This document shows, one piece after another, positions 17,117 through 26,971 of a DNA stretch of 64,000 nt; the first letter of the stretch is position 1, and the number at the start of each line of letters is the position of its first letter. The DNA lies in NCBI GenBank assembly GCA_002501485.1, contig DLTS01000059.1, forward strand, positions 1 through 64,000, in the 5' to 3' direction. The position numbers and the translations under genes were made by a program. The stretch is from Acidimicrobiaceae bacterium UBA7830 (GTDB taxonomy: Bacteria; Actinomycetota; Acidimicrobiia; Acidimicrobiales; Ilumatobacteraceae). The notes under the pieces were generated by a model. The model ran no database searches, was not told where the DNA came from, and saw only the letters and a list, made by a program, of their open reading frames with translations.

Positions 17117-18019
17117 ATGGCGCAAGTGTCGCTTCCTAGCGGAATCAAAATCGAATTCGAGGAATTCGGTTTGCGAAGCGATCCAACAGTGCTCCTCGTC
17201 TCTGGCTTCACCTCGCAACTGCTGGGCTGGGATGAAGGGTTGTGCCAAGAACTTGCGTCAACAGGGCGGCATGTCATTCGTTTTGACAACCGTGATGTTG
17301 GGTTGTCCAGCCATCTGGACGGACAGGCCGTTGACGTGGAGGCGGTCTTCAACGCAACATTTTTTGGCGGCGACCCGGTCGAGGTTCCCTACACCCTGTC
17401 GGACATGGCAGCCGATGCCATCGGACTTGTTGACGCTCTCGATTGCGAGGTTGTTGATGCTGTTGGTGTGTCGATGGGTGGCATGATCGTGCAAACCATG
17501 GCGATTGAACATCCGGGCCGTTTGAGGTCGGTGGTGTCGATCATGAGCACCACTGGTGGCTCAGGTGTCGGTCTTCCGACCGAGGCGGCACTCGAACAAT
17601 TGTTGATGGAACCCCCAGACAACCGCGAGGAGTTTATCGAGTCGTCGGTTGGTGCCGAGGTGTGGTCGTCACAACGGCATTTCGATCCTCAACGCGCCCG
17701 GGAGAAAGCCGCGGCAAACTTCGATCGAATGTTCTACCCAGAGGGTGCGACGCGGCAGTATGCAGCAATCATGGTTTCAGGTGACCGCACTGAGGCACTG
17801 AAGTCGGTCACCGTTCCAATGCTCGTCATTCACGGTTGGGATGACACGTTGATTCACCCTTCAGGCGGGGAAGCAACCGCAGCGATAGTGCCGGGCGCCT
17901 CGTTGCTCATGCTCGACGATATGGGGCATGACCTTCCCGAACCTCTCTGGCCAGAAATCGTTACCGCAATCGTGGAGTTTGGCGACTCTGCCAACGCCCA
18001 CACATTTGTAAACACCTAA
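17117..18019 (+). CDS. Alpha/beta-fold hydrolase
   Basis: A 300-residue alpha/beta hydrolase. The nucleophile elbow GVSMGGM places the catalytic Ser at about 119; the acid is in HGWDDTLIHPSGG (about 253) and the His in DDMGHDLPEPLW (about 281). The oxyanion/entry motif VSGFTSQLLGWDEGLC and the FDNRDVGLSSH segment resemble the hydrolases often annotated as esterases or aclacinomycin methylesterase-like enzymes. The specific ester substrate is unknown. ATG 17117 has no clear Shine-Dalgarno; CACACT lies six bases upstream. The next gene (an AMACR-like racemase) starts 12 bases after the stop, so the two are probably co-transcribed. Confidence 0.88.
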   Translation: MAQVSLPSGIKIEFEEFGLRSDPTVLLVSGFTSQLLGWDEGLCQELASTGRHVIRFDNRDVGLSSHLDGQAVDVEAVFNATFFGGDPVEVPYTLSDMAADAIGLVDALDCEVVDAVGVSMGGMIVQTMAIEHPGRLRSVVSIMSTTGGSGVGLPTEAALEQLLMEPPDNREEFIESSVGAEVWSSQRHFDPQRAREKAAANFDRMFYPEGATRQYAAIMVSGDRTEALKSVTVPMLVIHGWDDTLIHPSGGEATAAIVPGASLLMLDDMGHDLPEPLWPEIVTAIVEFGDSANAHTFVNT

Positions 18020-18031
18020 GGAGCAAGCACC

Positions 18032-19186
18032 ATGTCAGGACCACTCAGCGGATATCGAATCCTTGAAATTGCCGGAATTGGGCCAGGCCCATTCGCCGCA
18101 ATGATGTTGGCGGATATGGGAGCAGAAGTGATTCGTATCGATCGAGCACAATCGGTGAAGCCAGGATCGACGGGACCTGTGCGTGATGTGTTGCTGCGGA
18201 GTCGAAAGAGCATCGCCCTCGACCTCAAAGACCCAGAAGGTATTGCGATTCTTCTCGACCTTGTCGAAGGAGCTGACGCGCTGATCGAAGGTTTCCGGCC
18301 GGGCGTGATGGAGCGACTGGGTATCGGCCCCGATGTGTGTCTCGAGCGCAATCCGAAACTCGTCTTTGGTCGAATGACCGGATGGGGCCAGACCGGCCCG
18401 TACTCCCAGGCAGCCGGCCACGACATCAACTACATCGCTCTGGGTGGCGCGCTTGCGCACATCACCCGAGGTGGATCTGGCCCGGTCCCCCCACTCAACC
18501 TCGTCGGTGACTTCGGTGGCGGTGGAATGTTCCTTGCCTACGGGGTTGTTTGCGGTCTCCTTGAGGCGCAGCGGTCAGGCACCGGTCAGGTCATCGACAC
18601 TGCAATGGTCGACGGAACCGCATCTCTCATGTCAATGTTCTGGGGGATGGCCGCAATGGGCGCCTTCGATACAGAGAGCCCTGGGACCAACTTGCTCGAC
18701 ACCGGAGCACACTTCTATGACACCTATGAGTGCTCAGATGGTAAGTGGATCTCCATCGGGTCGATCGAACCACAGTTCTACGCGTTGCTTCTCGAACACA
18801 CTGGGTTGACCGACGATGCTGATTTCCAGCGGCAGATGGACAAGAGCAAGTGGCCTGAGTTGAAGACTCGATTGACCGAACTTTTCCTCTCAAAAACGAG
18901 AGATGAGTGGTGTGCCATCATGGAACACACCGACATCTGTTTTGCCCCCGTGCTCACCATGCCTGAAGCTTCGCAGCATCCGCACAACGTCGATCGTGGA
19001 ACATTCTGTGAGGTAGACGGCTTGATGCAGGCGTCTCCTGCACCACGGTTCTCTCGCACTGCTCCCGATACTCCAACCCCGGGCGCCCGCCCAGGTGAAC
19101 ACACGAAAGAAGTTCTTCTCAGTTGGGGTCTCGACGCAGGGCGCATCGATGCGGCTGTCGCTGATGGCGTCGCGGCACAAGCTTGA
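18032..19186 (+). CDS. Alpha-methylacyl-CoA racemase (type III CoA-transferase family)
   Basis: A 384-residue CaiB/BaiF-family protein whose N-terminus (GPLSGYRILEIAGIGPGPFA) is that of alpha-methylacyl-CoA racemases. The AMACR/MCR active-site triad is intact: H130 in GHDINY, D159 in LVGDFGGGG and E245 in GSIEPQF. Type III CoA-transferases carry an Asp nucleophile but not this full set. The enzyme epimerises 2-methylacyl-CoAs so that branched chains (phytanyl/pristanoyl, sterol side chains) can enter beta-oxidation. The Shine-Dalgarno AAGGAG stands before ATG 18032. It is followed without gap by a histidine phosphatase gene. Confidence 0.92.
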   Translation: MSGPLSGYRILEIAGIGPGPFAAMMLADMGAEVIRIDRAQSVKPGSTGPVRDVLLRSRKSIALDLKDPEGIAILLDLVEGADALIEGFRPGVMERLGIGPDVCLERNPKLVFGRMTGWGQTGPYSQAAGHDINYIALGGALAHITRGGSGPVPPLNLVGDFGGGGMFLAYGVVCGLLEAQRSGTGQVIDTAMVDGTASLMSMFWGMAAMGAFDTESPGTNLLDTGAHFYDTYECSDGKWISIGSIEPQFYALLLEHTGLTDDADFQRQMDKSKWPELKTRLTELFLSKTRDEWCAIMEHTDICFAPVLTMPEASQHPHNVDRGTFCEVDGLMQASPAPRFSRTAPDTPTPGARPGEHTKEVLLSWGLDAGRIDAAVADGVAAQA

Positions 19187-19746
19187 TGACGACGGTTCGA
19201 CTCGTTCGACACGGTCAAGCATCAGCGGGGTGGGGTATCGATCCTGACCCTGATCTTGATGACCTCGGCCGGTCCCAAGCAGAATCAGTTGCCGCAAGAC
19301 TTGACGATCTTGTCGGCGAAGCAACACCTGAGGTGTGGACATCACCCCTTCTGCGATGTAGGAATACCGCCGAACCATTTCGACAGCGCCGAGGGGTTGT
19401 TGCGCTGGTTGAAGAGACGGTGCGCGAAATTCCATCACCGCCCGGAATGGCGACGAGCGAGCGAGCAGACTGGCTGCGGTCGGCGATGGACGGAACATGG
19501 TCTGATCTTGGCGGAGAATTTGTTGCGTACCGAGACCATCTCGTTGAGCGCATAGTGGAAATCGAACACGACACCGTCGTGTTCTCCCATTTCATTGCGA
19601 TCAACGCGATCATTGGGGCTTGCAGTTGTGATGATCGACTTGTCATTCGAACTCTTGACAACACGTCGATCACCACCGTCGATGTAACCGACGGCATCTT
19701 GACCCTTGTTGAGGGCGGTGCTGAGGCTGACACCATCATTCGTTAA
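19186..19746 (+). CDS. Histidine phosphatase family protein (phosphoglycerate mutase-like)
   Basis: A 186-residue histidine phosphatase: RLVRHGQAS provides the phosphohistidine (His9), LDDLGRSQAE and WTSPLLRCRNTA the phosphate pocket, and VVFSHFIAINAI the second catalytic His. Substrates in this family range from phosphosugars to cofactors and cannot be told from sequence. ATG 19186 overlaps the AMACR stop by one base (TGATG), a coupling arrangement; a TTG three bases earlier is also open. Confidence 0.87.
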   Translation: MTTVRLVRHGQASAGWGIDPDPDLDDLGRSQAESVAARLDDLVGEATPEVWTSPLLRCRNTAEPFRQRRGVVALVEETVREIPSPPGMATSERADWLRSAMDGTWSDLGGEFVAYRDHLVERIVEIEHDTVVFSHFIAINAIIGACSCDDRLVIRTLDNTSITTVDVTDGILTLVEGGAEADTIIR

Positions 19747-19785
19747 TCCCGACGTCGCGCAGTGACACCTTGATGGCACACTGAT

Positions 19786-20538
19786 GTGGTGCGGACAGCG
19801 TTACGACATCTCTCACGACTGATCATCGTTGCAATCACCGTGAGCGGCTGCGCATATCTCACTCCGCAAGATGAAACGTCGCCGGCAACCGATGCCTCCT
19901 CGTCATCGCGTGGTGATGTAGTCGCTTCCACGGCAGAAGAGGCGCCAAATGAGATACCGGATACGACCCAGAGCGGTCAGGCGAGTGTCACGGCGACTCC
20001 GGCGACGACACCTACCACGACGATTCCGGAGCCGTTGGGGGTGGCTGAGCTCATCCTCACCGCAGGTGGACTTGGAGAAGCAGCATTCGGCAGTGAACCT
20101 GACGCTGTCATCAGTTATGTCTCATCGATTCTCGGATCACCGACAGAAGATTCAGATTGGACCTCGCCCGAAACATTCTCCTGTGCGGGCACAGTCATCC
20201 GGGAGGTGAATTGGGGCGTTTTGTCCTTGATGTTTGGAGATGAATCATCGAGTGCCTCGGGTCGCCCACATTTCATGTCGTACACCTACGGATTGATCGA
20301 TCGATTGGGTGACGAACCGCAGGGGCTTGTCACGAGTGAGGGTCTCACCATCTCAAATACGGTCACAAGACTGCTCGATCGCACTGATGCACAACTTGAC
20401 GAGGGCGATGAGGAACTCGACATTCCTCCTTCGTTCTTTTATGACCGCAAACCATTTCCGGTCACGGGCCTGTTGACCGGAACCTCCAATGAAGATGTCG
20501 TGTTAGTGATATTGGGAGGTTCAGGGTGTTTCGGGTGA
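19786..20538 (+). CDS. Hypothetical lipoprotein
   Basis: A 250-residue predicted lipoprotein: positively charged N-terminus, hydrophobic stretch LIIVAITV and a lipobox VSGC with Cys at about 22, followed by a low-complexity Ser/Thr/Ala-rich linker to about residue 85. The remaining domain (VAELILTAGGLGEAAFGSEP ... VLVILGGSGCFG) has two Cys residues that could form a disulfide, but I recognise no family. The start is GTG 19786 (a second GTG follows directly). The following small membrane protein begins 8 bases after the stop. Confidence 0.7.
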   Translation: MVRTALRHLSRLIIVAITVSGCAYLTPQDETSPATDASSSSRGDVVASTAEEAPNEIPDTTQSGQASVTATPATTPTTTIPEPLGVAELILTAGGLGEAAFGSEPDAVISYVSSILGSPTEDSDWTSPETFSCAGTVIREVNWGVLSLMFGDESSSASGRPHFMSYTYGLIDRLGDEPQGLVTSEGLTISNTVTRLLDRTDAQLDEGDEELDIPPSFFYDRKPFPVTGLLTGTSNEDVVLVILGGSGCFG

Positions 20539-20545
20539 TGATGTC

Positions 20546-20905
20546 ATGGTGAGAGAACTTCACGACCTTGCTGGGTGGATACTCATCTTTTCGAATGGAC
20601 TTCTCGGTCTTTGGTTCGTCATTGCTCAGCAATGGCAGCCTGCTCGAGTGAGGTGGATGTGGTGGCCTGTCATCCCTGCGCAGATCATTGTGGTGGTGCA
20701 GGCTGTGCTCGGTGCCGTGTTGGCGAGTCAGCTAGGTGTGGTCTTAGACGATATGCACGCTCTGTACGGGTTCTCCGCGATCGTGGCAGTTGGAATTCTC
20801 TATAGCTATCGAACGAGCCCATTTATTCGTGACCGGCAGTACATGCTGTACGGAGTCGGCAGCTTGTTCATTATGGGTCTCGGTATCCGAAACTTTTTCG
20901 GCTGA
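20546..20905 (+). CDS. Small integral membrane protein, unknown function
   Basis: A 119-residue protein with four hydrophobic segments (about 10-27, 38-58, 68-88, 100-117), the third including YGFSAIVAVGILYSY. No recognised domain. It follows the lipoprotein gene by 8 bases and ends 5 bases before the convergent mfd stop, so it closes the plus-strand block. Confidence 0.65.
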   Translation: MVRELHDLAGWILIFSNGLLGLWFVIAQQWQPARVRWMWWPVIPAQIIVVVQAVLGAVLASQLGVVLDDMHALYGFSAIVAVGILYSYRTSPFIRDRQYMLYGVGSLFIMGLGIRNFFG

Positions 20906-20909
20906 CCCG

Positions 20910-23900
20910 CTACTCGCCACTGCTTGACGGTGGAGCCGCCGGAGGAATCAGCTCATTCAGGAAACTGAGGAGAAATTCTGATGGCATTGACCCCCGCAGA
21001 ATCGGAATCACCAGTTGACGCTGTGATTCTTTGTGCATTGCCTGTCGGCTGAGTCGGCGCAACCTCATCGATTCACTTGCTTTGAGGTCAATCGGCGACA
21101 ATTTTGCTGTTCGACCTGCCGATTGGCTTCCGGTCACTCTGAGATCGGTGATGCCGAGTCGCATGCACTCAATACGAAGTCGAGCAACGACGAGCAGTGC
21201 TGCGGCGGGCTCAGGAATCGGGCCGTAGCGGTCAGTCCATTCAGAAGAGATGTCGTCAACCTCTGAGAATGACGACGCTGACGCAATTCTTCGGTAGGCC
21301 TCGAGACGAAGGTCTTCGCGACTGATGTAGACAGATGGCAAGAACGCATCAGCGGGTACGTCAAGGTTGAGTTCAACCACTGGTTCAGGGGTCTCGCCCT
21401 TCATTTCCGCTACCGCTTCGGTCACCATTTGGCAGTACAAGTCGTATCCGACGGCTGCGATATGTCCTGATTGGGCTGCACCAAGCAGGTTGCCAGCACC
21501 GCGTATCTCGAGGTCGCGCATGGCGATCCTGAAACCAGACCCGAGTTCGGTTGATTCGCCGATCGTGCGGAGACGTTCGTAGGCCTCCTCTGAGAGCGTG
21601 CGGTCTTGAGGATGGAAGAGATACGCATAGGCACGTTGTCCACTGCGGCCAACACGACCACGTAGCTGATGCAGCTGTCCAAGACCGAGAAGATCAGATC
21701 GTTCAACGACCAACGTGTTCACCGTGGGCATATCGATTCCTGACTCGATGATCGTCGTGCAGACGAGTACGTCATATCGACCTTCCCAGAAATCAACCAC
21801 CACCTGTTCAAGGATTGCTTCATCCATACGGCCGTGAGCGATTGCGATTCGAGCCTCCGGTACTAACTCTCTCAGGCGAGCGGCTGACTGCTCAATTGAT
21901 TTCACCCGGTTGTGAACCCAAAAGACCTGTCCTTCACGGAGCAGTTCTCGACGGATTGCTTCGACGGCGACACGCTCATCGTATTCGCCAACGTGAGTAA
22001 GTATCGGTTGCCGGTCGGCCGGAGGGGTTTGGAGGAGCGACAGATCTCGAATACCTACCAGCGACATTTCCAATGTCCGAGGAATTGGTGTGGCGCTCAT
22101 CGTCAATACGTCGACATCTGTGGCAAGCGACTTGATGAGTTCTTTGTGTTGCACCCCGAACCGTTGTTCTTCATCGATGACAAGCAACCCGAGATCTTTA
22201 AATGTCACCTGCGATGACAGCAGCCGATGAGTACCGATGACGCAATCGACATCACCCGAAGCGAGGTCGGCAATAACCGATGCAGCTTGCTTGTCCGTTA
22301 AGAACCGCGACAGCACCTCGACCCGCACAGGAAAGCCGGCAAAGCGGTCGCTAAACGTACTGCCGTGTTGAGTGGCAAGCAGCGTAGTGGGGGCGAGTAC
22401 GGCGACCTGCTTGCCGCCTTGAATCGCTTTAAATGCAGCACGAATAGCAACCTCGGTTTTGCCGAACCCGACGTCACCACATATAAGTCGATCCATCGGA
22501 ATCTCGCGCTCCATGTCGCCCTTCACATCATTGATCGCAGTTTGCTGGTCGGGGGTCTCAACAAATCCGAACGCGTCCTCCATTTCTGACTGCCACGGCG
22601 TATCGGGAGCAAAGGAATGTCCAGGGGTGTTCACGCGCTGCTGGTAGAGAACAACAAGTTCTTGTGCGATCTCTTGCACTGCAGAGCGCACCCGAGATTT
22701 TGCTGAGGCAAAGTCGCTTCCGCCGAGCCGATGGAGTGAGGGTGCCTCGCCTCCCGAATATGGCCTCAAGACGTGGATTTGGTCTGAAGGGATATAGAGC
22801 CGGTCTTCCCCTCGATACGCCACGAGGAGGTAGTCACGTTCTGCACCGCCGATCGCCCGAGTAACCATGCCTTCATAGCGGCCGACTCCATGATGAACGT
22901 GTACTACGAAGCTGCCCGGTTTGAGGTCATCAAACCCTGCGGTCCCCTGTCTGGGCCTTGCACGTCGGCGCGATCGACGACGACCGGTGAGATCAGCTTC
23001 TGCGAGCACACTGAGGCGAGCCCTCGGAAGATGGAACCCTCGATGAAGAGGCGCAACGGTGATGTAGGCGCCTGGCGCAGTGAGGTCGGTCTCTGCGCTC
23101 GCAATCGTGAACTCAAGTTCGTGATCGAGCATCAGCGAGCGAAGTCGCTCAGCAGACCCAGTTCCGTCGGCCGCAATGATGACTCGCTCATCAGCACTCA
23201 GCAGTTCTCGCACTCGTGACACATGGCCAGAACCGTCGCCGATGATCGGCCCCCATCCAGTACTTTCCACGAGCGGAGTTTCTGGTCCTTCTGGGGTTGC
23301 ATCAATCGTCCAAAACGAGCCAGTCGATGCGAGCAGCCGGTCGGGTTCAGCGTGCAGGTGAGGAAATTGCAGGTCAGGGTCACGAGCCCACGTACCAGCA
23401 AGCGCGGCGGCGAGGTCAGCTTCTTCCGCGAGAAGGTCATGAGCTCGGTCTCGCATGCGGCGAGGCTCGACAAGGACGACTTTGCCGCGTTCGTCGACGA
23501 GGTCGGTGAGCAGCAAATCATCGTCGGTCAACCAGGGGAGCCACGACTCCATTCCGTCAAAGTGCGTTCCCTCTGCGAGGCGTTCCCAGTGCTCTCGTCC
23601 CCACGATTCGGTGGTGACGAGGCCTACTGCTCGCTCTCTGACGCGTTCGTCTGGGGTCACCTCTCGCGCGGGAAAGATGCGTACCTCGTCGAGGTCAGCG
23701 ATCGATCGTTGATCATTGACAGAGAACTGGGTGAGTCGGTCGACGTCATCTCCCCAAAGATCAATACGGATTGGTGCATCTGCGGTCGATGGAAAGATGT
23801 CGATAATCGCTCCTCGGCGAGCAAATTCTCCTCTGTGCTCAACGAGCTCTTCGCGTCGGTATCCAGAGATCGAGAGTTGTTCGGTGAGAGCGTCTGCATC

Positions 23901-24359
23901 GATGCGGCCGCCTGCTGAAACGTGGATTGCCGCAATGGTACGGGTACCGGGACCCAACCGTTGTAGGAGGGCCCGCACTCCGGCGACAATCACGCGTGGT
24001 CGGTGATCGGCCGATGTGAGCCTCCACAGCACTTCCATCCGTCGCCCCATCGTTTCGACAGCAGGACTGACACGTTCGAACGGCAAGGTTTCCCAGGCGG
24101 GAAAGAGCAAGCATTCGTCTCGTCCAAGAAAATGACCAAGGTCATCGTGTAGTCGAGCAGCATCGGTACCCGTCGGGCATGCAACGATAAGCGGCGACCT
24201 GTCAGAAAGATGAGTGAGCGCGGCAATACTGATCGGCCGTGCAACCTCGGTGATGGCGAGTTGAGCAGAGGGGGTACCGAGCGCCACCGTGAGTGCCGGT
24301 TCATCACGGAGAAGTGGCGGCAGATCTCGAAGTGCAGCTGCGGTAATTAGCGGTGTCAC
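20910..24359 (-). CDS. mfd: Transcription-repair coupling factor Mfd
   Basis: A 1149-residue Mfd. The UvrB-like N-terminal module (residues about 10-350), the RNA-polymerase interaction domain ([18 protein letters not shown]), the SF2 translocase with Walker [12 protein letters not shown] and [15 protein letters not shown], and the C-terminal TRCF domain ([18 protein letters not shown]) are all present. Mfd removes stalled RNA polymerase at lesions and recruits UvrA. It is the last gene of the glmU-prs-rplY-pth-mfd block and overlaps pth by ATGA. Confidence 0.97.
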   Translation of the reverse strand: MTPLITAAALRDLPPLLRDEPALTVALGTPSAQLAITEVARPISIAALTHLSDRSPLIVACPTGTDAARLHDDLGHFLGRDECLLFPAWETLPFERVSPAVETMGRRMEVLWRLTSADHRPRVIVAGVRALLQRLGPGTRTIAAIHVSAGGRIDADALTEQLSISGYRREELVEHRGEFARRGAIIDIFPSTADAPIRIDLWGDDVDRLTQFSVNDQRSIADLDEVRIFPAREVTPDERVRERAVGLVTTESWGREHWERLAEGTHFDGMESWLPWLTDDDLLLTDLVDERGKVVLVEPRRMRDRAHDLLAEEADLAAALAGTWARDPDLQFPHLHAEPDRLLASTGSFWTIDATPEGPETPLVESTGWGPIIGDGSGHVSRVRELLSADERVIIAADGTGSAERLRSLMLDHELEFTIASAETDLTAPGAYITVAPLHRGFHLPRARLSVLAEADLTGRRRSRRRARPRQGTAGFDDLKPGSFVVHVHHGVGRYEGMVTRAIGGAERDYLLVAYRGEDRLYIPSDQIHVLRPYSGGEAPSLHRLGGSDFASAKSRVRSAVQEIAQELVVLYQQRVNTPGHSFAPDTPWQSEMEDAFGFVETPDQQTAINDVKGDMEREIPMDRLICGDVGFGKTEVAIRAAFKAIQGGKQVAVLAPTTLLATQHGSTFSDRFAGFPVRVEVLSRFLTDKQAASVIADLASGDVDCVIGTHRLLSSQVTFKDLGLLVIDEEQRFGVQHKELIKSLATDVDVLTMSATPIPRTLEMSLVGIRDLSLLQTPPADRQPILTHVGEYDERVAVEAIRRELLREGQVFWVHNRVKSIEQSAARLRELVPEARIAIAHGRMDEAILEQVVVDFWEGRYDVLVCTTIIESGIDMPTVNTLVVERSDLLGLGQLHQLRGRVGRSGQRAYAYLFHPQDRTLSEEAYERLRTIGESTELGSGFRIAMRDLEIRGAGNLLGAAQSGHIAAVGYDLYCQMVTEAVAEMKGETPEPVVELNLDVPADAFLPSVYISREDLRLEAYRRIASASSFSEVDDISSEWTDRYGPIPEPAAALLVVARLRIECMRLGITDLRVTGSQSAGRTAKLSPIDLKASESMRLRRLSRQAMHKESQRQLVIPILRGSMPSEFLLSFLNELIPPAAPPSSSGE

Positions 24360-24964
24360 CGGCGGTTCACCGACTGCATTGCCTTGTCAACTCCGCTCGT
24401 GACGACGAGCTCAACTGCGTCGGCTGCGTTGACGACTCCGCTGTCGAGTTCTGCGCGGCTCCGCTGGGGCACTTTTGATAACACCCAGTTACCACCGCGG
24501 TCAGCGGAAGGTGGGCGGCCCACACCTATTCGAACTCGAAGAAACTCATTCGTGCCGAGGTGTTGGGCAATGCTTCGTAGACCATTGTGTCCGGCGAGGC
24601 CGCCTCCCATTTTGAGGCGGGTATCTCCGGGTTCGAGGTCGAGTTCATCGTGTACGACGATGAGCCTGCTCGCATCGGTGATGCCAAAGCGCTTGATAAG
24701 TGACGCAGCAGATTGGCCCGATTTGTTCATGAAGGTGACGGGGACCGCAAGCACACAACGGATGTCTGAGATGCGGGTTTCGGCAACGAAGGCGTCATTC
24801 TTGCCTGCCTTGAAGTGAGCATCGACACGCGTGCCGATGAGGCGGACTGCGTCGTCGCCGACATTGTGGCGGGTATTGGTGTACCGGTCGCCCGGGTTTC
24901 CAAGCCCGAGAATTATCCATTCGGGTGGAGTGTCACCAGACCGGCGACCTGAGAACAGGCCCAC
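24356..24964 (-). CDS. pth: Peptidyl-tRNA hydrolase
   Basis: A 202-residue Pth that releases peptides from prematurely dropped peptidyl-tRNA. Conserved elements: LGLGNPGDRYTNTRHNVGDDAV (catalytic His in TRHNVG), VPVTFMNKSGQSAA, VVHDELDLEPG (catalytic Asp) and GGGLAGHNGLRSI, with FLRVRIGVGRP. There is a short N-terminal extension (about 13 residues) before the family start. It sits between rplY and mfd in the conserved order and overlaps mfd by 4 nt. Confidence 0.96.
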   Translation of the reverse strand: MGLFSGRRSGDTPPEWIILGLGNPGDRYTNTRHNVGDDAVRLIGTRVDAHFKAGKNDAFVAETRISDIRCVLAVPVTFMNKSGQSAASLIKRFGITDASRLIVVHDELDLEPGDTRLKMGGGLAGHNGLRSIAQHLGTNEFLRVRIGVGRPPSADRGGNWVLSKVPQRSRAELDSGVVNAADAVELVVTSGVDKAMQSVNRR

Positions 24965-24972
24965 GAGAGCGA

Positions 24973-25644
24973 TCAGCCGGCGTCTGAATCGCCAGAGTCA
25001 TCAGAGCCACCATCGGATGACCCGTCAGATGCCTCTGCGTCACCCTCCTCGCCTTCGCCTTCCTCGGCAGCTGGCTCTTCAGCGGCAACGCGGAGCGTGA
25101 CGACGGTGACAACGGTTTGATCTTCTGCGCTGACGGCAGCGACGCCGCTCGGCAGGTCGACATCAGCAACGGTGATGACGGTGTCGACCGTCATTTCGTT
25201 GATATCGATAACAAGTTCGTCAGGAATGTTACGGGGGGTCGTGCGAACTTGGATTTCCATCATCTGCTGGTCGACGAGGCCGTTATTCATTGCGACCTGC
25301 TTAGCTTCGCCCTGGAGGCGGACTGGCACGCTCACAGTGATTTCCTCGGTGAGGTCGATCTGGATGAAGTCGACGTGAGCCACGGTGCGCCGCACCGGGT
25401 GTCGCTGCACTTCTTTCACGATGGCGGGGTACACATTTCCATCGACGGTGAGGTCGAGAATCGTGTTCATTCCCGCTGCTCCTGAGAGGGCAAGGCGCAG
25501 ATCTCGGCGATTAACGGAGACGCTGATTGGTTCCATGCCTTGTCCGTAGACGACAGCAGGGATGCGATCCTCACGGCGAATGCGGCGTGATTCTGCACTT
25601 CCGGTCGTGCGACCGGCTTCGGCGATGAGAACTGAATCTGACAT
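24973..25644 (-). CDS. rplY: Large ribosomal subunit protein bL25 (Ctc/TL5 type)
   Basis: A 223-residue L25 of the two-domain CTC type. The N-terminal 5S-rRNA-binding domain (RRIRREDRIPAVVYGQG ... HPVRRTVAHVDFIQID) is followed by the TL5 C-terminal beta domain (PVRLQGEAKQVAMNNGLV, IPDELVIDINEMTVDTVI). The last 35 or so residues are almost entirely Glu/Asp/Ser/Gly, a strongly acidic tail. GAGG six bases before ATG 25644 serves as ribosome-binding site. It lies between prs and pth in the usual actinobacterial order. Confidence 0.95.
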   Translation of the reverse strand: MSDSVLIAEAGRTTGSAESRRIRREDRIPAVVYGQGMEPISVSVNRRDLRLALSGAAGMNTILDLTVDGNVYPAIVKEVQRHPVRRTVAHVDFIQIDLTEEITVSVPVRLQGEAKQVAMNNGLVDQQMMEIQVRTTPRNIPDELVIDINEMTVDTVITVADVDLPSGVAAVSAEDQTVVTVVTLRVAAEEPAAEEGEGEEGDAEASDGSSDGGSDDSGDSDAG

Positions 25645-25855
25645 GGGGAGCCTCGAGTTACCTAGACCTTAGGATGAACTGGTGCGGCGGCAGGATTACC
25701 TCCACAGCGCCTTCTGAGGCTATCGGCGACTTGTCAAGGCCACACCTGCTGTGCAACGGTTCTGGCACAAGGTCATCCGCGTCATCGGCGATCGACATCA
25801 ACTCGAGGGATTCAGCACTCCCAACCTCATCGGGGGGCAATGATGCCGTGCGACA
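25645..25855. other. 211-bp spacer between prs and rplY, no gene recognised
   Basis: A 60-codon frame exists on the minus strand (25658-25840) but resembles nothing known and lacks a Shine-Dalgarno. No strong hairpin with a T-tract is seen. A separate promoter for rplY in this gap is plausible but not evident. Confidence 0.4.
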
Positions 25856-26857
25856 TTAGGCGTAATTTTCGCCGCTGAAGATTTCACTCACACTCGTGTC
25901 GTCGAATACCGCAGACAGAGCTTGAGCGATGAGTGGCGCAATCGACAGCACTTCGACCTGTGAGAGCCGCTTGTGTTCTGGCATTGGCAGCGTGTTGGTG
26001 AGAACTAGGCGCTCAAGAGGCGATGCGCTGAGCCGCTCGACTGCAGGTCCTGAGAGCACCCCGTGGGTCGCCATAGCCCAGACTTCGGTAGCGCCTCGCT
26101 CGAGGAGAATTTCCGCCGCCGAGACGATTGTTCCGCCGGTATCGATCATGTCGTCGGTCAAGACGCACAGACGTCCCTTTACATCGCCGATGACTTCTTT
26201 TGCTTCGACGACATTCGCCTGACCCTTTGGACGGCGTTTGTAGATAAATGCGATATCGGCCTCGCAGTCGTGAAGGTGCTGAGCCATGCGCTCCGCTACC
26301 TTGATGCGTCCCGAATCGGGAGACACGATCACCGGAGCGTCGGGGGCGTTTTGGCGGATGTAGTTCTCGAGAACGGGTGCGGCGGTGAGATGGTCAACCG
26401 GCCCATCGAAAAACCCCTGAATCTGTCCGGAGTGAAGGTCGATTGAAATGAGACGATTTGCACCCGCGAGTTTGAACATGTCGGCCACGAGTCGAGCGGT
26501 CACGGGTTCGCGCCCTTCTGCTTTGCGGTCTTGTCGCGCGTATCCGTAAAACGGACACACCGCAGTGATCCGCTTTGCTGATGCCCGGGCTGCAGCGTCG
26601 ATCATTGCGAGTTGTTCCATGATGGAGTCGTTTACCGAGCTGCCATCGATGCCGAAATGGCTTTGCATGATGAACACGTCAGTACCACGAACACTTTCAG
26701 CGAAACGCGGCCGGATTTCACCGTTCGAGAACTGGGTGATATTTGGGTCGCCTAAGGAGAGTCCGAGATGTTGAGCGACCTCACCCGCAAGGTTTGGATG
26801 CGTGCGCCCGGAGTACAGCGCAAGCTTCTTCGTTGTTACCTTTTCGAGTGACTCCAC
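25856..26857 (-). CDS. prs: Ribose-phosphate pyrophosphokinase
   Basis: A PRPP synthetase of 333 residues, supplying PRPP for nucleotide, His and Trp synthesis. Landmarks: KLALYSGRTHPNLA, FVIMQSHFG-type substrate loop (DVFIMQSHFGIDG), PFYGYARQDRKAEGREPVTA (flexible loop), ISIDLHSGQIQGFFD, VIVSPDSGRIKVAERMA and the PRPP-binding loop VLTDDMIDTGGT. GTG 26857 is preferred because GGGGAG lies four bases upstream; a TTG seven codons earlier is open but gives unrelated sequence. It follows the glmU-like gene, as in most actinobacteria. Confidence 0.96.
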   Translation of the reverse strand: MESLEKVTTKKLALYSGRTHPNLAGEVAQHLGLSLGDPNITQFSNGEIRPRFAESVRGTDVFIMQSHFGIDGSSVNDSIMEQLAMIDAAARASAKRITAVCPFYGYARQDRKAEGREPVTARLVADMFKLAGANRLISIDLHSGQIQGFFDGPVDHLTAAPVLENYIRQNAPDAPVIVSPDSGRIKVAERMAQHLHDCEADIAFIYKRRPKGQANVVEAKEVIGDVKGRLCVLTDDMIDTGGTIVSAAEILLERGATEVWAMATHGVLSGPAVERLSASPLERLVLTNTLPMPEHKRLSQVEVLSIAPLIAQALSAVFDDTSVSEIFSGENYA

Positions 26858-26971
26858 CTTGCTCCCCCTCTGCGCCAAAGATTGACGCCTACTTCATCCT
26901 AGAACGCTGGCCTACTTCTCAACTAGGTCACAAGAGCGGATCAGCTGTATTCGGCTATTCGGTGAAGTGGC

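Noticed and set aside
25658..25840. 60-codon ORF between prs and rplY
   Set aside because: No Shine-Dalgarno, no TAnnnT spacing and no similarity that I recognise; too weak for a gene call.
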